Shown: positions 1 to 6,854, counted from the stretch's first letter. The stretch is 8,635 nt of DNA from RGIG6291 sp964602275 (GCA_964602275.1 CAZRQF010000040.1:1-8635), one strand, 5' to 3'. The notes: generated by a model from the letters alone, not told the origin. Made by a program: numbers and translations.

Positions 1-108
1 CTTTTTTAGCTACAGGTTTAGCTGCTGCTTTTTTAGCTACAGGTTTAGCTGCTGCTTTTTTAGCTACAGGTTTAGCTGCTGCTTTTTTAGTTGCAGTTTT
101 AGCTGTTA
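1..108. repeat. 27-bp coding tandem repeat, three identical copies plus one diverged
   Basis: Copies at 1-27, 28-54 and 55-81 are identical base for base, and 82-108 is a degenerate fourth copy. Each unit begins CTTTTTTAGC on the plus strand and encodes the nonapeptide AAAKPVAKK on the minus strand. The period is a multiple of three, so gain or loss of a unit keeps the reading frame. The array may continue beyond the left edge. Confidence 0.95.
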
Positions 109-127
109 CTTTTTTTGCTACTGGCAT
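1..127 (-). CDS. Lys/Ala/Pro-rich histone H1-like protein, N-terminal part (3' end lies outside the window)
   Basis: Read on the minus strand from the ATG at 127, the 42 visible residues begin MPVAKKVTAKTATKK and continue as three copies of the nonapeptide AAAKPVAKK. The composition is Lys, Ala, Pro, Val and Thr only, with no acidic or aromatic residue. This is typical of histone H1-like tails, including the basic extensions found on some HU-type nucleoid proteins, which bind DNA non-specifically. A G-rich ribosome binding site (AAAGGGGGG) sits 7 bases upstream of the ATG and supports this start. The frame stays open to the window edge, so the rest of the protein is missing, and a folded HU or other domain further on cannot be excluded. 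DNA binding is inferred from composition alone. A Lys/Ala-rich extension on another protein, such as a ribosomal protein, is the main alternative. Confidence 0.75.
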   Translation of the reverse strand, partial: MPVAKKVTAKTATKKAAAKPVAKKAAAKPVAKKAAAKPVAKK

Positions 128-204
128 TTTATTGCCCCCCTTTCATTTGTATACTTTTCAAAAGTTTGTCTTAGATACTTTGAGTTTTTCTTTCGTATAA
201 TTAA

Positions 205-233
205 AATATAACTAATTTCGATATAATTTGCAA
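205..233 (-). promoter_or_regulatory. Candidate sigma-A promoter of the histone-like gene
   Basis: On the minus strand, TTGCAA (233-228) is followed after 17 bases by TATATT (210-205), a fair match to TTGACA-N17-TATAAT. Transcription would begin near 198 and give a leader of about 70 bases. Other -10-like sequences exist in this AT-rich stretch, so the choice is tentative. Confidence 0.45.
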
Positions 234-360
234 TAGTTTCGACAAAAAAGTTTATAAAATTTATATAGTTAGTTGCCTAATCATTGCTAAAAGTTGCTTT
301 AAATATAGTAAATTAAGCGATTTCGAAAACTATAGTAATATTTAATAAAAAATGAAAAAA

Positions 361-393
361 TTGCTAGTATTTTTTGACCCATTGTATTATAAT
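361..393 (+). promoter_or_regulatory. Candidate promoter of the 379-aa gene
   Basis: TTGCTA (361-366) lies 18 bases before TATTAT (385-390), and an overlapping TATAAT is at 388-393. The -10 region is good and the -35 is mediocre. The region is 24-30 bases upstream of the ATG at 417, so the leader would be short. Confidence 0.4.
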
Positions 394-416
394 GACCATA
401 AGAGGGTGGTGAGAAG

Positions 417-1556
417 ATGCAATATGATATGATGCTAAAAAATGAAAAAAGAAAAATATCTAATCTTATAAAAAATGAATTTATTAAATTGGACTTCTCA
501 TGTTTGAAATTGATATTAGATAATAATTACAGTGAGCCACGCTGGATGGATGTATATATATTAATTTATAAAGCTGGTTTGCCAAAAGATATAATTGCAT
601 ATGATATACTTCTTGAAAAACTTTCAAAGCCTCTTTTTAAATTTTATTTTAAAAAAGATGATAAAAGATACATTGTAAATGCAGATGAAAATATGTATAG
701 AGAGTATACAAGATATCTAATAACAAATGAAAAAACAGAGTATTATTTCAATTCTCAATTTATGCCAGACAAAGATTATATAAAAGAAATATTGAAGTTT
801 AATAAGTATAACGAATGTGGTATTGAAATAAAACATATAGATGAAAACAAATTTACTTTGAAACCAATTAATTATTCGTTTGATAATATAGAAGAGGCAA
901 AGAAAATTTACGAGAAAATATTTGACGGATATGATTTATTTAGAAGTTTGAAACTATCTAAAAGTAATTTCTTAGATAATTTTAATACTTGCTTAGAACT
1001 AGGAAAAGATAAAAGAATGCTTGCAACTTTAAGCATGACACTTTCATATTTTGACTGCAAGTTTAAGGTTACTGATGATGTTATATATTTAGATGGATAT
1101 AATTTTAAAATATATGACGAAAGCACAGCTGATATTTTCTTTGCAAAACTTATTGATGCATATCATTTCTTTAGAAATGTTGTTAATACAAATAATAAAA
1201 AAGATATAATAAGTGAAGTCTATAACAAAAAAGTTCAAAGTGAAATTAGAGAAGAATTTGAAAAAGATATGTCTAAGTATCTTAAAGTTGCTGAAGATAA
1301 AAAGTTAATAGATACTATTGTTGCTATTTCAAAAGAGAGTAACTATACTTTGAAAATAACATTCGATGAGCAAGGAGTGTTTGTAATAGATGGAAATATA
1401 ATAGCGACCGTAAGTGAAGCAAATGATTATTATGATTACTATATGGAACATAAAAAGGAGCATATAAGTTTGGCAGAATATAAACCAACACTTGTAACAA
1501 GGATAAAGAAAGTTTGGAATATAATTAAGTCAAAATTTGGTAAAAAAACAGTGTAA
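417..1556 (+). CDS. Unrecognised 379-aa protein with three diverged copies of an alpha/beta module
   Basis: I do not recognise this family. The ATG at 417 follows a purine-rich binding site (GAGGGTGGTGAG). The protein is rich in Lys, Asp, Asn, Tyr and Phe and has no signal peptide or membrane segment, so it is probably cytoplasmic. Three stretches share one plan: a short helix, two beta strands around a polar turn, then an aromatic-rich helix. They lie at about residues 122-178 (ending IFDGYDLFR), 200-257 (ending LIDAYHFFR) and 297-347 (ending YYDYYMEHK). Shared marks are a Lys in the first strand (K139, K217, K313), a D/N-rich turn and a helix with Ala-x-x-x-Tyr/Phe. The last 25 residues are basic and could form an amphipathic helix. 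Base composition matches the neighbours. The stop codon is 7 bases before the -35 of the SRP RNA promoter, and no terminator lies between. The gene is well supported; its function is unknown. Confidence 0.85.
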   Translation: MQYDMMLKNEKRKISNLIKNEFIKLDFSCLKLILDNNYSEPRWMDVYILIYKAGLPKDIIAYDILLEKLSKPLFKFYFKKDDKRYIVNADENMYREYTRYLITNEKTEYYFNSQFMPDKDYIKEILKFNKYNECGIEIKHIDENKFTLKPINYSFDNIEEAKKIYEKIFDGYDLFRSLKLSKSNFLDNFNTCLELGKDKRMLATLSMTLSYFDCKFKVTDDVIYLDGYNFKIYDESTADIFFAKLIDAYHFFRNVVNTNNKKDIISEVYNKKVQSEIREEFEKDMSKYLKVAEDKKLIDTIVAISKESNYTLKITFDEQGVFVIDGNIIATVSEANDYYDYYMEHKKEHISLAEYKPTLVTRIKKVWNIIKSKFGKKTV

Positions 1557-1563
1557 ATTTAGC

Positions 1564-1592
1564 TTTACATTGAAAAAGAAATGTGTTATCAT
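1564..1592 (+). promoter_or_regulatory. Sigma-A promoter of the SRP RNA gene
   Basis: TTTACA (1564-1569) and TATCAT (1587-1592) are separated by exactly 17 bases, each with one mismatch to consensus. The predicted start is near 1599, about 30 bases before the first base of the long SRP RNA helix, implying 5' processing of a precursor. The 11 bases TGTGTTATCAT recur in the promoter before the ORF at 8161. Confidence 0.75.
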
Positions 1593-1628
1593 GTTAGAAG
1601 AAACGAGAAACAACTATAAAATCGTACT

Positions 1629-1748
1629 GTAAGGTACATTTATATGGATGGTGAGCAATGAATGGCTATGAACCTCGTCAGGTCCGGAAGGAAGCAGCGA
1701 TAAGTGGTATCCTTTATGTGCATTACCATTCATATAAATGTACCTTAC
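1629..1748 (+). ncRNA. ffs: Signal recognition particle RNA (4.5S/small type)
   Basis: The core GTCAGGTCCGGAAGGAAGCA is the universally conserved domain IV of bacterial SRP RNA. The GGAA tetraloop is at 1686-1689, closed by CC/GG, and the CAGG and AGCA sides of the symmetric loop that binds Ffh flank it. The ends form a 24-bp helix, 1629-1652 with 1725-1748, fully paired apart from one G-U wobble, so the ends are well defined and the molecule is about 120 nt. It scaffolds Ffh and FtsY for co-translational membrane targeting. No Alu domain (helices 2-4) precedes or follows the long helix, unlike the roughly 270-nt scRNA of Bacillus subtilis, so this is the small form. Its position just before dnaX matches the scr-dnaX order of Firmicutes. 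No strong terminator follows, only a weak T-rich run, so read-through into dnaX is likely. Confidence 0.96.
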
Positions 1749-1793
1749 TTGTTTTATTAAAGTAACTCTAAAGTTATATACGGAGGTGTATCT

Positions 1794-3221
1794 ATGTCGT
1801 ATGTTGCATTATATAGAAAGTTTAGGCCGAAAAAATTTGAAGATGTTGTAGGCCAAGAACATATAACTAAAACAATTAGAAATCAAATTTTAAATAATAG
1901 AATTGGCCATGCGTATTTGTTTAGCGGTGGCCGTGGAAGTGGAAAAACATCTACTGCAAAGATATTAGCTAGAGCTGTAAACTGTGAAAATCCCAAAAAC
2001 GGTGAGCCTTGTAACGAGTGCGAAATATGCAGACAAGCACTAGATGGAAGCTTAATTGATATTACTGAGATGGATGCTGCATCAAATAATGGTGTTGATA
2101 ATATAAGAGATATAAGAGAAGAAGTTGAGTTTATACCTACAAAAGCAAAATACAGAGTATATATTATTGACGAGGTTCATATGCTATCTACGGGAGCATT
2201 TAATGCACTTTTAAAAACGCTTGAAGAGCCACCAGCACATGTTATATTTATACTTGCAACTACTGAACCGCAAAAATTGCCAGCTACAATTTTGTCAAGA
2301 TGTCAAAGATTTGACTTCAAACGCATTTCACAAAATGATATTGTAAGACGACTAAAATATATATGTGAAAATAGCAATGTGCAAATAGAAGAAAATGCAT
2401 TAAAGTTAATTTCTAATTTGGCAGACGGTGCTATGCGTGATGCAATAAGCATATTAGATAGATGTATTTCAGAAAATAGTGAAAACATAACTGAGAATAT
2501 GGTGCGTGAACTTACTGGCGTGCCAAAGTTTGAATATTTGATAGATATGTCTGAAAGTATTTTGAAAAAAGATATTGAAGCATCAATTGAACTTACCAAA
2601 AAAATAATAAACGAGGGAAAAGACATAAATGTATTTTTATGGGAACTTATAAAGATGATGCGTGATGTGCTTATGATAAAAGCAAATTGCACACTTTCAA
2701 ACTATAATCAAGATGAAATGAATAAAATATTATCGTTAGCAGGTAATGCTAATAAAGAAGATATCATATATACAATAGATGAACTTTCATTATTAGATTC
2801 AAAAATGAAATGGGCGACTGATAGAGAGATAATATTTGAAACCGGCATTATTAAAATATGTTTGAAAAATTTTAAAGAAAAAGATAAAATTGAAATAGTA
2901 CAAACACAAAATCAAATTAATAATGTAAAAGAACCTACTAAAGAAGTTTTAAAGGATAATTTTAGCTTAGGAGAAAATAACTTAAAGAATAAAGTATTGA
3001 CAAAGCTTAAAGAAAACGGGAAAATAATTGTATATTCAAAATTAATAAATACTAAAATTGAAAGAGGACAAGATAATTTAGTACATATTATTTTTGATGG
3101 ACAAGTTGATGCATTTGCTAAAGCTACATTGCAAAAAGAAGAAACTAAAATGGCGATAAAAGAAGCGGTAATTGCAGTGATTGGCGAAGAAGTAAGTGTA
3201 AAATATGATAATTTAAAATGA
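1794..3221 (+). CDS. dnaX: DNA polymerase III subunit gamma/tau (clamp loader ATPase)
   Basis: DnaX is the AAA+ motor of the clamp loader that places the beta clamp on primed DNA. The 475-residue protein begins MSYVALYRKFRPKKFEDVVGQ, the family signature. It has a Walker A motif GGRGSGKT (45-52), a zinc-binding set of Cys64, Cys73, Cys76 and Cys79, Walker B IIDEVH (124-129), sensor 1 around ATTEPQ (155-160), the SRC arginine-finger motif (168-170) and sensor 2 at GAMRDA (212-217). Domain III runs to about residue 365. A polar, Asn/Lys/Glu-rich linker follows, then a compact C-terminal domain of about 80 residues ending in VSVKYDNLK. At 475 residues it is shorter than the 563-aa B. subtilis protein, mainly in the linker region. 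The ATG at 1794 follows GGAGGTG. It is the first protein gene of the SRP RNA-dnaX-ebfC-recR cluster. No convincing frameshift signal for a separate gamma form was seen. Confidence 0.97.
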   Translation: MSYVALYRKFRPKKFEDVVGQEHITKTIRNQILNNRIGHAYLFSGGRGSGKTSTAKILARAVNCENPKNGEPCNECEICRQALDGSLIDITEMDAASNNGVDNIRDIREEVEFIPTKAKYRVYIIDEVHMLSTGAFNALLKTLEEPPAHVIFILATTEPQKLPATILSRCQRFDFKRISQNDIVRRLKYICENSNVQIEENALKLISNLADGAMRDAISILDRCISENSENITENMVRELTGVPKFEYLIDMSESILKKDIEASIELTKKIINEGKDINVFLWELIKMMRDVLMIKANCTLSNYNQDEMNKILSLAGNANKEDIIYTIDELSLLDSKMKWATDREIIFETGIIKICLKNFKEKDKIEIVQTQNQINNVKEPTKEVLKDNFSLGENNLKNKVLTKLKENGKIIVYSKLINTKIERGQDNLVHIIFDGQVDAFAKATLQKEETKMAIKEAVIAVIGEEVSVKYDNLK

Positions 3222-3237
3222 AAGGAAGATAATAAAA

Positions 3238-3582
3238 ATGGCTAAATTTGGCGGATATCCAGGCATGGGTGGAGGAAATATGCAACAACTTATGAGACAA
3301 GCTCAAAAAATGCAAGCAGATATGATGAAGACACAAGAAGAAATAGAAGCAAAAGAATTTGAAGTAACAAGTGGTGGCGGTGCTGTAACAGTTACAATGA
3401 ATGGTAAAAAATTATTAAAAGGAATAAAAATTAAACCAGAGGTTGTAGACCCAGAAGATGTTGAAATGCTTGAAGACTTAATATTGACAGCGATTACAGA
3501 AGCAACTAAAAAAGCTGATGAAATAGTAGAAGCTGAAATGAGAAGATATAATGTTCCTGGTGGCTTAAACGGATTACTATAA
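3238..3582 (+). CDS. ebfC: YbaB/EbfC family nucleoid-associated DNA-binding protein
   Basis: This 114-residue protein belongs to the YbaB/EbfC family of small dimeric DNA-binding proteins (YaaK in B. subtilis). It has a Gly/Met-rich start (GGYPGMGGGNM) and a long helix that includes LMRQAQKMQADMMKTQEEIE (18-37). Next comes the conserved strand region VTSGGGAVTVTMNGKK (43-58), then PEVVDPEDVEMLEDLI and a C-terminal helix ending in the Gly/Leu tail PGGLNGLL. Length is normal for the family. It starts 16 bases after dnaX, with an AAAGGAAG binding site. The dnaX-ebfC-recR order is widely conserved, and the protein is thought to act in nucleoid organisation or recombination; its exact role here is inferred from family and context. 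Confidence 0.95.
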   Translation: MAKFGGYPGMGGGNMQQLMRQAQKMQADMMKTQEEIEAKEFEVTSGGGAVTVTMNGKKLLKGIKIKPEVVDPEDVEMLEDLILTAITEATKKADEIVEAEMRRYNVPGGLNGLL

Positions 3583-3609
3583 TATAGAAAGTTTTAGAGG
3601 AGAAGGAAG

Positions 3610-4206
3610 ATGGCGTTTAGTGCATCGATTGAAAAATTAATAGAAGAATTTGAAAAGTTGCCAAGTATTGGACATAAAACAGCAGTTAGATTGGCGTTTT
3701 ATATTTTAAATTCACCAGAAGAAGTTGGACTTGAATTTGCAAATACAATAGTAGATGCTAGAAAAAATTTAAAATATTGTTCAATATGTAACAACATAAC
3801 AGATGTTGATCCTTGCCCGATTTGTGCAAACGCAAAGAGAAATAAAGAAGTGATATGCGTTGTGGAAGATGTTAGAGATATTGTTCCGATAGAAAGAACT
3901 CATGAATATAATGGTGTATATCATGTGCTACATGGAGTAATTTCGCCAGTTAGTGGAGTTGGACCAAATGATATAAAAATCAAAGAATTGATAACGAGAA
4001 TTAGCACTGATGATGTTAAAGAACTTATACTCGCAACAAATCCTAATGTAGAGGGTGAAGCAACCGCAATGTATATTTCAAAGTTGGTAAAACCTTTTAA
4101 TGTAAAAACAACACGAATTGCACACGGGATACCAATAGGTGGTGACTTAGAATATACAGACGAAGTAACACTTGCAAAGGCAATGGAAAATAGAAGAGAA
4201 ATATAA
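3610..4206 (+). CDS. recR: Recombination protein RecR
   Basis: RecR works with RecO (and RecF) to load RecA at single-strand gaps during recombinational repair. The 198-residue length is typical. In order it has the N-terminal helix-hairpin-helix (LPSIGHKTAVRLAFY, 17-31), the four-cysteine zinc finger Cys57-x2-Cys60 and Cys69-x2-Cys72, and a Toprim domain. The Toprim domain begins at VICVVED (81-87, with the acidic Glu86) and includes ATNPNVEGEATA (142-153). The conserved Walker B-like end is IAHGIPIGGDLEYTDEVTL (170-188). The ATG at 3610 follows AGAGGAGAAGGAAG. It begins 27 bases after ebfC and is the last gene before the terminator at 4212. Confidence 0.97.
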   Translation: MAFSASIEKLIEEFEKLPSIGHKTAVRLAFYILNSPEEVGLEFANTIVDARKNLKYCSICNNITDVDPCPICANAKRNKEVICVVEDVRDIVPIERTHEYNGVYHVLHGVISPVSGVGPNDIKIKELITRISTDDVKELILATNPNVEGEATAMYISKLVKPFNVKTTRIAHGIPIGGDLEYTDEVTLAKAMENRREI

Positions 4207-4211
4207 AGAAT

Positions 4212-4244
4212 AAAGGGCTTGCATTAATTTGCGAACCCTTTTTT
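4212..4244 (+). terminator. Intrinsic terminator after recR, possibly shared with the convergent gene
   Basis: AAAGGGCTTGCA (4212-4223) pairs with TGCGAACCCTTT (4230-4241), with one mismatch and one wobble, around a 6-base loop and runs into T's (4239-4244). It lies 6 bases after the recR stop. On the minus strand the hairpin is followed by a poorer T-rich tract (CCCTTTATTCTTT), so it may also stop the convergent glycosyltransferase transcript. Confidence 0.85.
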
Positions 4245-4248
4245 GTAA

Positions 4249-5376
4249 TTAATTTAAATATGCATTTATGATAGTATCGACGATATTTTTAGTTGAATTT
4301 GGCCTTGATATATGTTTTTGCATTATTTTCATATTTTCAATTCTAAATGAATCAGTGATAAATTGCTCGATAAATGGCAAAGCTTTTTTTGTATCCCAAA
4401 TCCTTGTAGCGGCACCATTATTTGTTAGAAAATTTGCATTTTCTTCTTCTTGACCAGGTACAGGATTTATAATTATAAAAGGAACTTGAGATACAAGTAT
4501 TTCGGTTGTTGTAAGTCCGCCTGGTTTAGAAATTACAAAGTCAGCAATTTGCATTAATTCTGGAACTTGATTTGTATATCCTAAAATTACTACATTTTTA
4601 TTAGAATTTTCAGCAAGTTTTCTAAACTCTTTTTGATTTTTTTCGCTTTTACCAGCAACTGCAACGATTTGGATATCAGCGTTTACTTGTAGCAAAGAAC
4701 CAAAAAGATTTTTTATGTTGGACATGCCAAACTGTCCACCGCCAAATATAAGTACAGTTTTTTTATCTTTTGAAAGGTTAAAAGAATTATAAATTTCTTC
4801 TTTATTGTATTCTTTAGTAAAAGCAGGGTCAACAGGTATGCCTGTTACATGTATTTTTTCTTTTGCAATTCCATTAGCTACTAATCCAAATTTCATTTCA
4901 CTATTTGCAACGAAATACATATCTACATATTCGTGTTTGATTTCCCAAAATTTATGTGATGCATAGTCAGTCATGACAACGCATAATTTTGTATTTGTTT
5001 TGCCGGATTTTTTAAGTGCAGCAACCATTTCAGTTATAAAAGGATGGGTAGAAATTACTACATCTGGTTGTTCGTCTTTAAATAACTTAAATAATTTTTT
5101 TGAAAGTAATTTTTGAACGGCGTTACTAAAATTTGCAACAGAATATTGCTTCTCACTAATTTTATAAATATCTCCCCAAACTTTTGGAGAATATCTTGCC
5201 ATATTTACATATGAATTTACAACTAATTTGTCAACTAACTTATTTGTATATTTTAAAGCATCAATTAATTCAATCTTGCAATTTGGATAATGCTCACTTA
5301 TGTAGTTATTAATCCCGCTTGCAGCTTTATAGTGTCCACCGCCAACAGAAGCGTATAAAATCATTATTTTGTTCAT
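4249..5376 (-). CDS. UgtP/MGDG synthase-like diacylglycerol glucosyltransferase (GT28 family)
   Basis: The 375-residue product resembles UgtP (YpfP) and plant MGDG synthases, which move sugar from a UDP-sugar to diacylglycerol at the cytoplasmic face of the membrane, making glycolipids and the lipoteichoic acid anchor. It begins MNKIMILYASVGGGHYKAASGI, with the GGGH acceptor-side loop. It then has ISTHPF and MTDYASHKFW in the N-terminal domain, HVTGIPVDPAF at the hinge and LIFGGGQFGM opening the sugar-nucleotide domain. The UDP-binding signature SKPGGLTTTEIL and a PVPGQEEENANFL stretch follow. I chose the ATG at 5376 because AAGGAGGT lies 5 bases upstream; the in-frame ATG at 5415 would add 13 residues without a binding site. 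It is convergent with recR and divergent from ypeB. No convincing promoter could be picked in its upstream region. Acceptor and number of sugars added cannot be told; a processive enzyme is possible. Confidence 0.88.
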   Translation of the reverse strand: MNKIMILYASVGGGHYKAASGINNYISEHYPNCKIELIDALKYTNKLVDKLVVNSYVNMARYSPKVWGDIYKISEKQYSVANFSNAVQKLLSKKLFKLFKDEQPDVVISTHPFITEMVAALKKSGKTNTKLCVVMTDYASHKFWEIKHEYVDMYFVANSEMKFGLVANGIAKEKIHVTGIPVDPAFTKEYNKEEIYNSFNLSKDKKTVLIFGGGQFGMSNIKNLFGSLLQVNADIQIVAVAGKSEKNQKEFRKLAENSNKNVVILGYTNQVPELMQIADFVISKPGGLTTTEILVSQVPFIIINPVPGQEEENANFLTNNGAATRIWDTKKALPFIEQFITDSFRIENMKIMQKHISRPNSTKNIVDTIINAYLN

Positions 5377-5381
5377 AGGAA

Positions 5382-5389
5382 ACCTCCTT
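5382..5389 (-). promoter_or_regulatory. Ribosome binding site fixing the glycosyltransferase start
   Basis: AAGGAGGT on the minus strand is a near-perfect anti-16S match 5 bases before the ATG at 5376. It argues against the longer in-frame start at 5415. Confidence 0.9.
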
Positions 5390-5430
5390 ATAACATTATA
5401 TAAGCATTTTATCATAACTTTTCTAATTTG

Positions 5431-5460
5431 TGTATATTTACAAATATTTTGAAAAAACTA
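5431..5460 (+). promoter_or_regulatory. Candidate sigma-G-type (forespore) promoter of ypeB
   Basis: TGTATA (5431-5436) and AAAACTA (5454-5460) are 17 bases apart. The -35 fits the sigma-G pattern TGHATR; the -10 matches CATWHTA at 5 of 7 positions, lacking the first C and the T. The start would be near 5467, just ahead of the binding site. No good sigma-A promoter faces ypeB in this 113-bp gap. The call leans on the fact that ypeB is sigma-G controlled in B. subtilis. Confidence 0.4.
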
Positions 5461-5478
5461 TTAGAAAAATATATAAAT

Positions 5479-5485
5479 GGAGGAG
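5479..5485 (+). promoter_or_regulatory. Ribosome binding site fixing the ypeB start
   Basis: GGAGGAG sits 4 bases before the ATG at 5490. The frame is open upstream to a GTG at 5430, but that codon has no binding site and would overlap the promoter region. Confidence 0.85.
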
Positions 5486-5489
5486 TTTT

Positions 5490-6854
5490 ATGCAAAATAT
5501 TGCAAACGATAAAAAACATATCATAATTTGGATGATACTTGGACTTGTTTTTATAGGGCTTTTAGTTGGTGTTTTATATCTAAAAGACGAACAAGAAAAT
5601 TTAATACAAACAATGAACAATTCATATGAAGAATCGTTTTATGAATTAATAGAATATGTGGATAATGTAAAAACTTTATTAACAAAAGCACAGATTTCAA
5701 ATACACCTGAATACAGTGCTAAAACATTAACTGAAATATGGAGAGAAGCAAATTTGGCAGAAAGCTGTTTATCTAAGCTACCAATAACCCATGTTTCACT
5801 TGAAAATGCAGTGAAGTTTTTAAATCAAGTAAGTGACTATTCATATTATCTTTCTAAAAAAGCGATTGAAAATAATTCTTTAACTGATGAAGAATTTGAA
5901 AATCTAAAAAATATGCAAGAAGAATGCGAAAAATTAAATGAAACTTTGGTAGGACTAGAAAGCGACATGAACATGAAAAGCATAAGCTGGAATGAGCTTA
6001 CCAAAAAACAAAGTAATATGGTTTTTGCACAAGAAGTGAGCAACTTATCACAAGATAGCTTTGGAAATATAGAAAAAAATTTACAGGACTATGAAGGATT
6101 AATATATGATGGACCTTTTTCTGAACATATGACGAGTATAACTCCTAAAGGGCTTGGCAATACAGAATATAGCGAAGAAAAAGCAAGAGAAGTAATTTAT
6201 GAATATATAAAAAAAGATACAATAAAGAACATAAATTATAATGGCGAAGTAAATGGAAATATACAGTCATATAGTTATGGCGTAGAACTAAAAAACGATG
6301 CAACAATCTATATAGATATAACCAAAATGGGTGGACATGTATTGTGGATGAACTACAATAAAAGCGTATATGAAGAAAAAATAGATATAGAAGAAGCTAA
6401 AAAAATAGCGTTAGAATTTTTGAAAAATCATGGAATTGAAAATATGGAAGCGACATATTATACAATAGAAAATGGAACGGTAACTATAAATTGTGCATAT
6501 GTTACAAGTGGCGTAATATGCTATTCAGATTTGGTAAAAGTAAAAGTTGCACTTGATAATGGCGAAATATTAGGACTTGAAACGAGAGGCTATTTAAATT
6601 CGCATACTGAAAGAAATATTGAATATCCAAAAATAGATGTAAACGAAGCAAGAAAAATTATAAACACAAATGTTGAAATATTATCAGAAAGATTAGCATT
6701 CATTCCAACAGATTGGTCAACAGAAATATTGGTGTATGAATTTAAAGGTAAAGTGGAAGACAAGAATTTTATAGTATATGTAAATGTAAATTCAGGAAAA
6801 GAAGAAAAAGTATTTTTACTAATAGAATCAGAAAATGGAATATTAGCAATATGA
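5490..6854 (+). CDS. ypeB: Spore germination protein YpeB
   Basis: YpeB is needed for deposition and activity of the cortex-lytic enzyme SleB in the spore. The 454-residue protein (about the usual 450) has a short N-terminus, then one membrane helix at residues 11-30 (IIIWMILGLVFIGLLVGVLY) that would anchor it in or export it through the forespore membrane. A helical region follows with SDYSYYLSKKAIENNSLTDEE, then LIYDGPFSEHM, a strong YpeB hallmark. The C-terminal half carries PepSY-like repeats. The motifs TENGTVTINCAYVTSGVICY, KVKVALDNGEILG, TRGYLNSHTER and RLAFIPTDW are near-textbook for the family, and it ends in the typical IESENGILAI. In many spore formers ypeB is next to sleB; here the glycosyltransferase is divergent on one side and a separately promoted oxidoreductase lies on the other. 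No clear terminator separates it from the next gene, only a T-run at 6855-6861. Confidence 0.95.
   Translation: MQNIANDKKHIIIWMILGLVFIGLLVGVLYLKDEQENLIQTMNNSYEESFYELIEYVDNVKTLLTKAQISNTPEYSAKTLTEIWREANLAESCLSKLPITHVSLENAVKFLNQVSDYSYYLSKKAIENNSLTDEEFENLKNMQEECEKLNETLVGLESDMNMKSISWNELTKKQSNMVFAQEVSNLSQDSFGNIEKNLQDYEGLIYDGPFSEHMTSITPKGLGNTEYSEEKAREVIYEYIKKDTIKNINYNGEVNGNIQSYSYGVELKNDATIYIDITKMGGHVLWMNYNKSVYEEKIDIEEAKKIALEFLKNHGIENMEATYYTIENGTVTINCAYVTSGVICYSDLVKVKVALDNGEILGLETRGYLNSHTERNIEYPKIDVNEARKIINTNVEILSERLAFIPTDWSTEILVYEFKGKVEDKNFIVYVNVNSGKEEKVFLLIESENGILAI

Larger units (their letters stand above)
128..416. other. Divergent intergenic region (289 bp)
   Basis: This is a very AT-rich gap between two divergently transcribed genes. 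It holds candidate promoters facing both ways, listed separately. I see no credible small ORF, RNA gene or strong hairpin in it. Short TTCGA-containing motifs occur near 237-243 and 323-329 but are too weak to call as operator sites. Confidence 0.7.

Noticed and set aside
1..108. CRISPR-like or satellite array
   Set aside because: The units are directly adjacent without spacers, the period is 27 bp, and they translate in frame into AAAKPVAKK with a start codon and binding site, so it is a coding repeat.
1763..1776. TAACT/AGTTA inverted repeat between SRP RNA and dnaX as a terminator or attenuator
   Set aside because: The stem is only 5 bp and is not followed by a T-run; co-transcription of the SRP RNA and dnaX is more likely.
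2596..2612. Run of seven A's in dnaX as a possible programmed frameshift site for a gamma form
   Set aside because: The A7 run is not in the phase of a classical A-AAA-AAG slippery heptamer, lies inside the conserved collar domain, and has no evident stimulatory hairpin.
2303..2692. Antisense 129-aa ORF inside dnaX
   Set aside because: Its low-complexity Ser/Phe/Ile-rich translation is what the reverse strand of an AT-rich gene gives, and dnaX is certain here.
5395..5400. TATAAT on the minus strand as the glycosyltransferase -10
   Set aside because: There is no matching -35 at 16-18 bases and the transcript would begin within the ribosome binding site.
5377..5415. Longer glycosyltransferase start at 5415 (minus)
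   Set aside because: The AAGGAGGT site precedes the ATG at 5376, and the family begins right at the first beta strand (MNKIMILYASVGGGH).
5430..5489. Longer ypeB start at GTG 5430
   Set aside because: It has no ribosome binding site, adds a basic stretch not typical of YpeB, and overlaps the likely promoter; GGAGGAG before 5490 decides the start.
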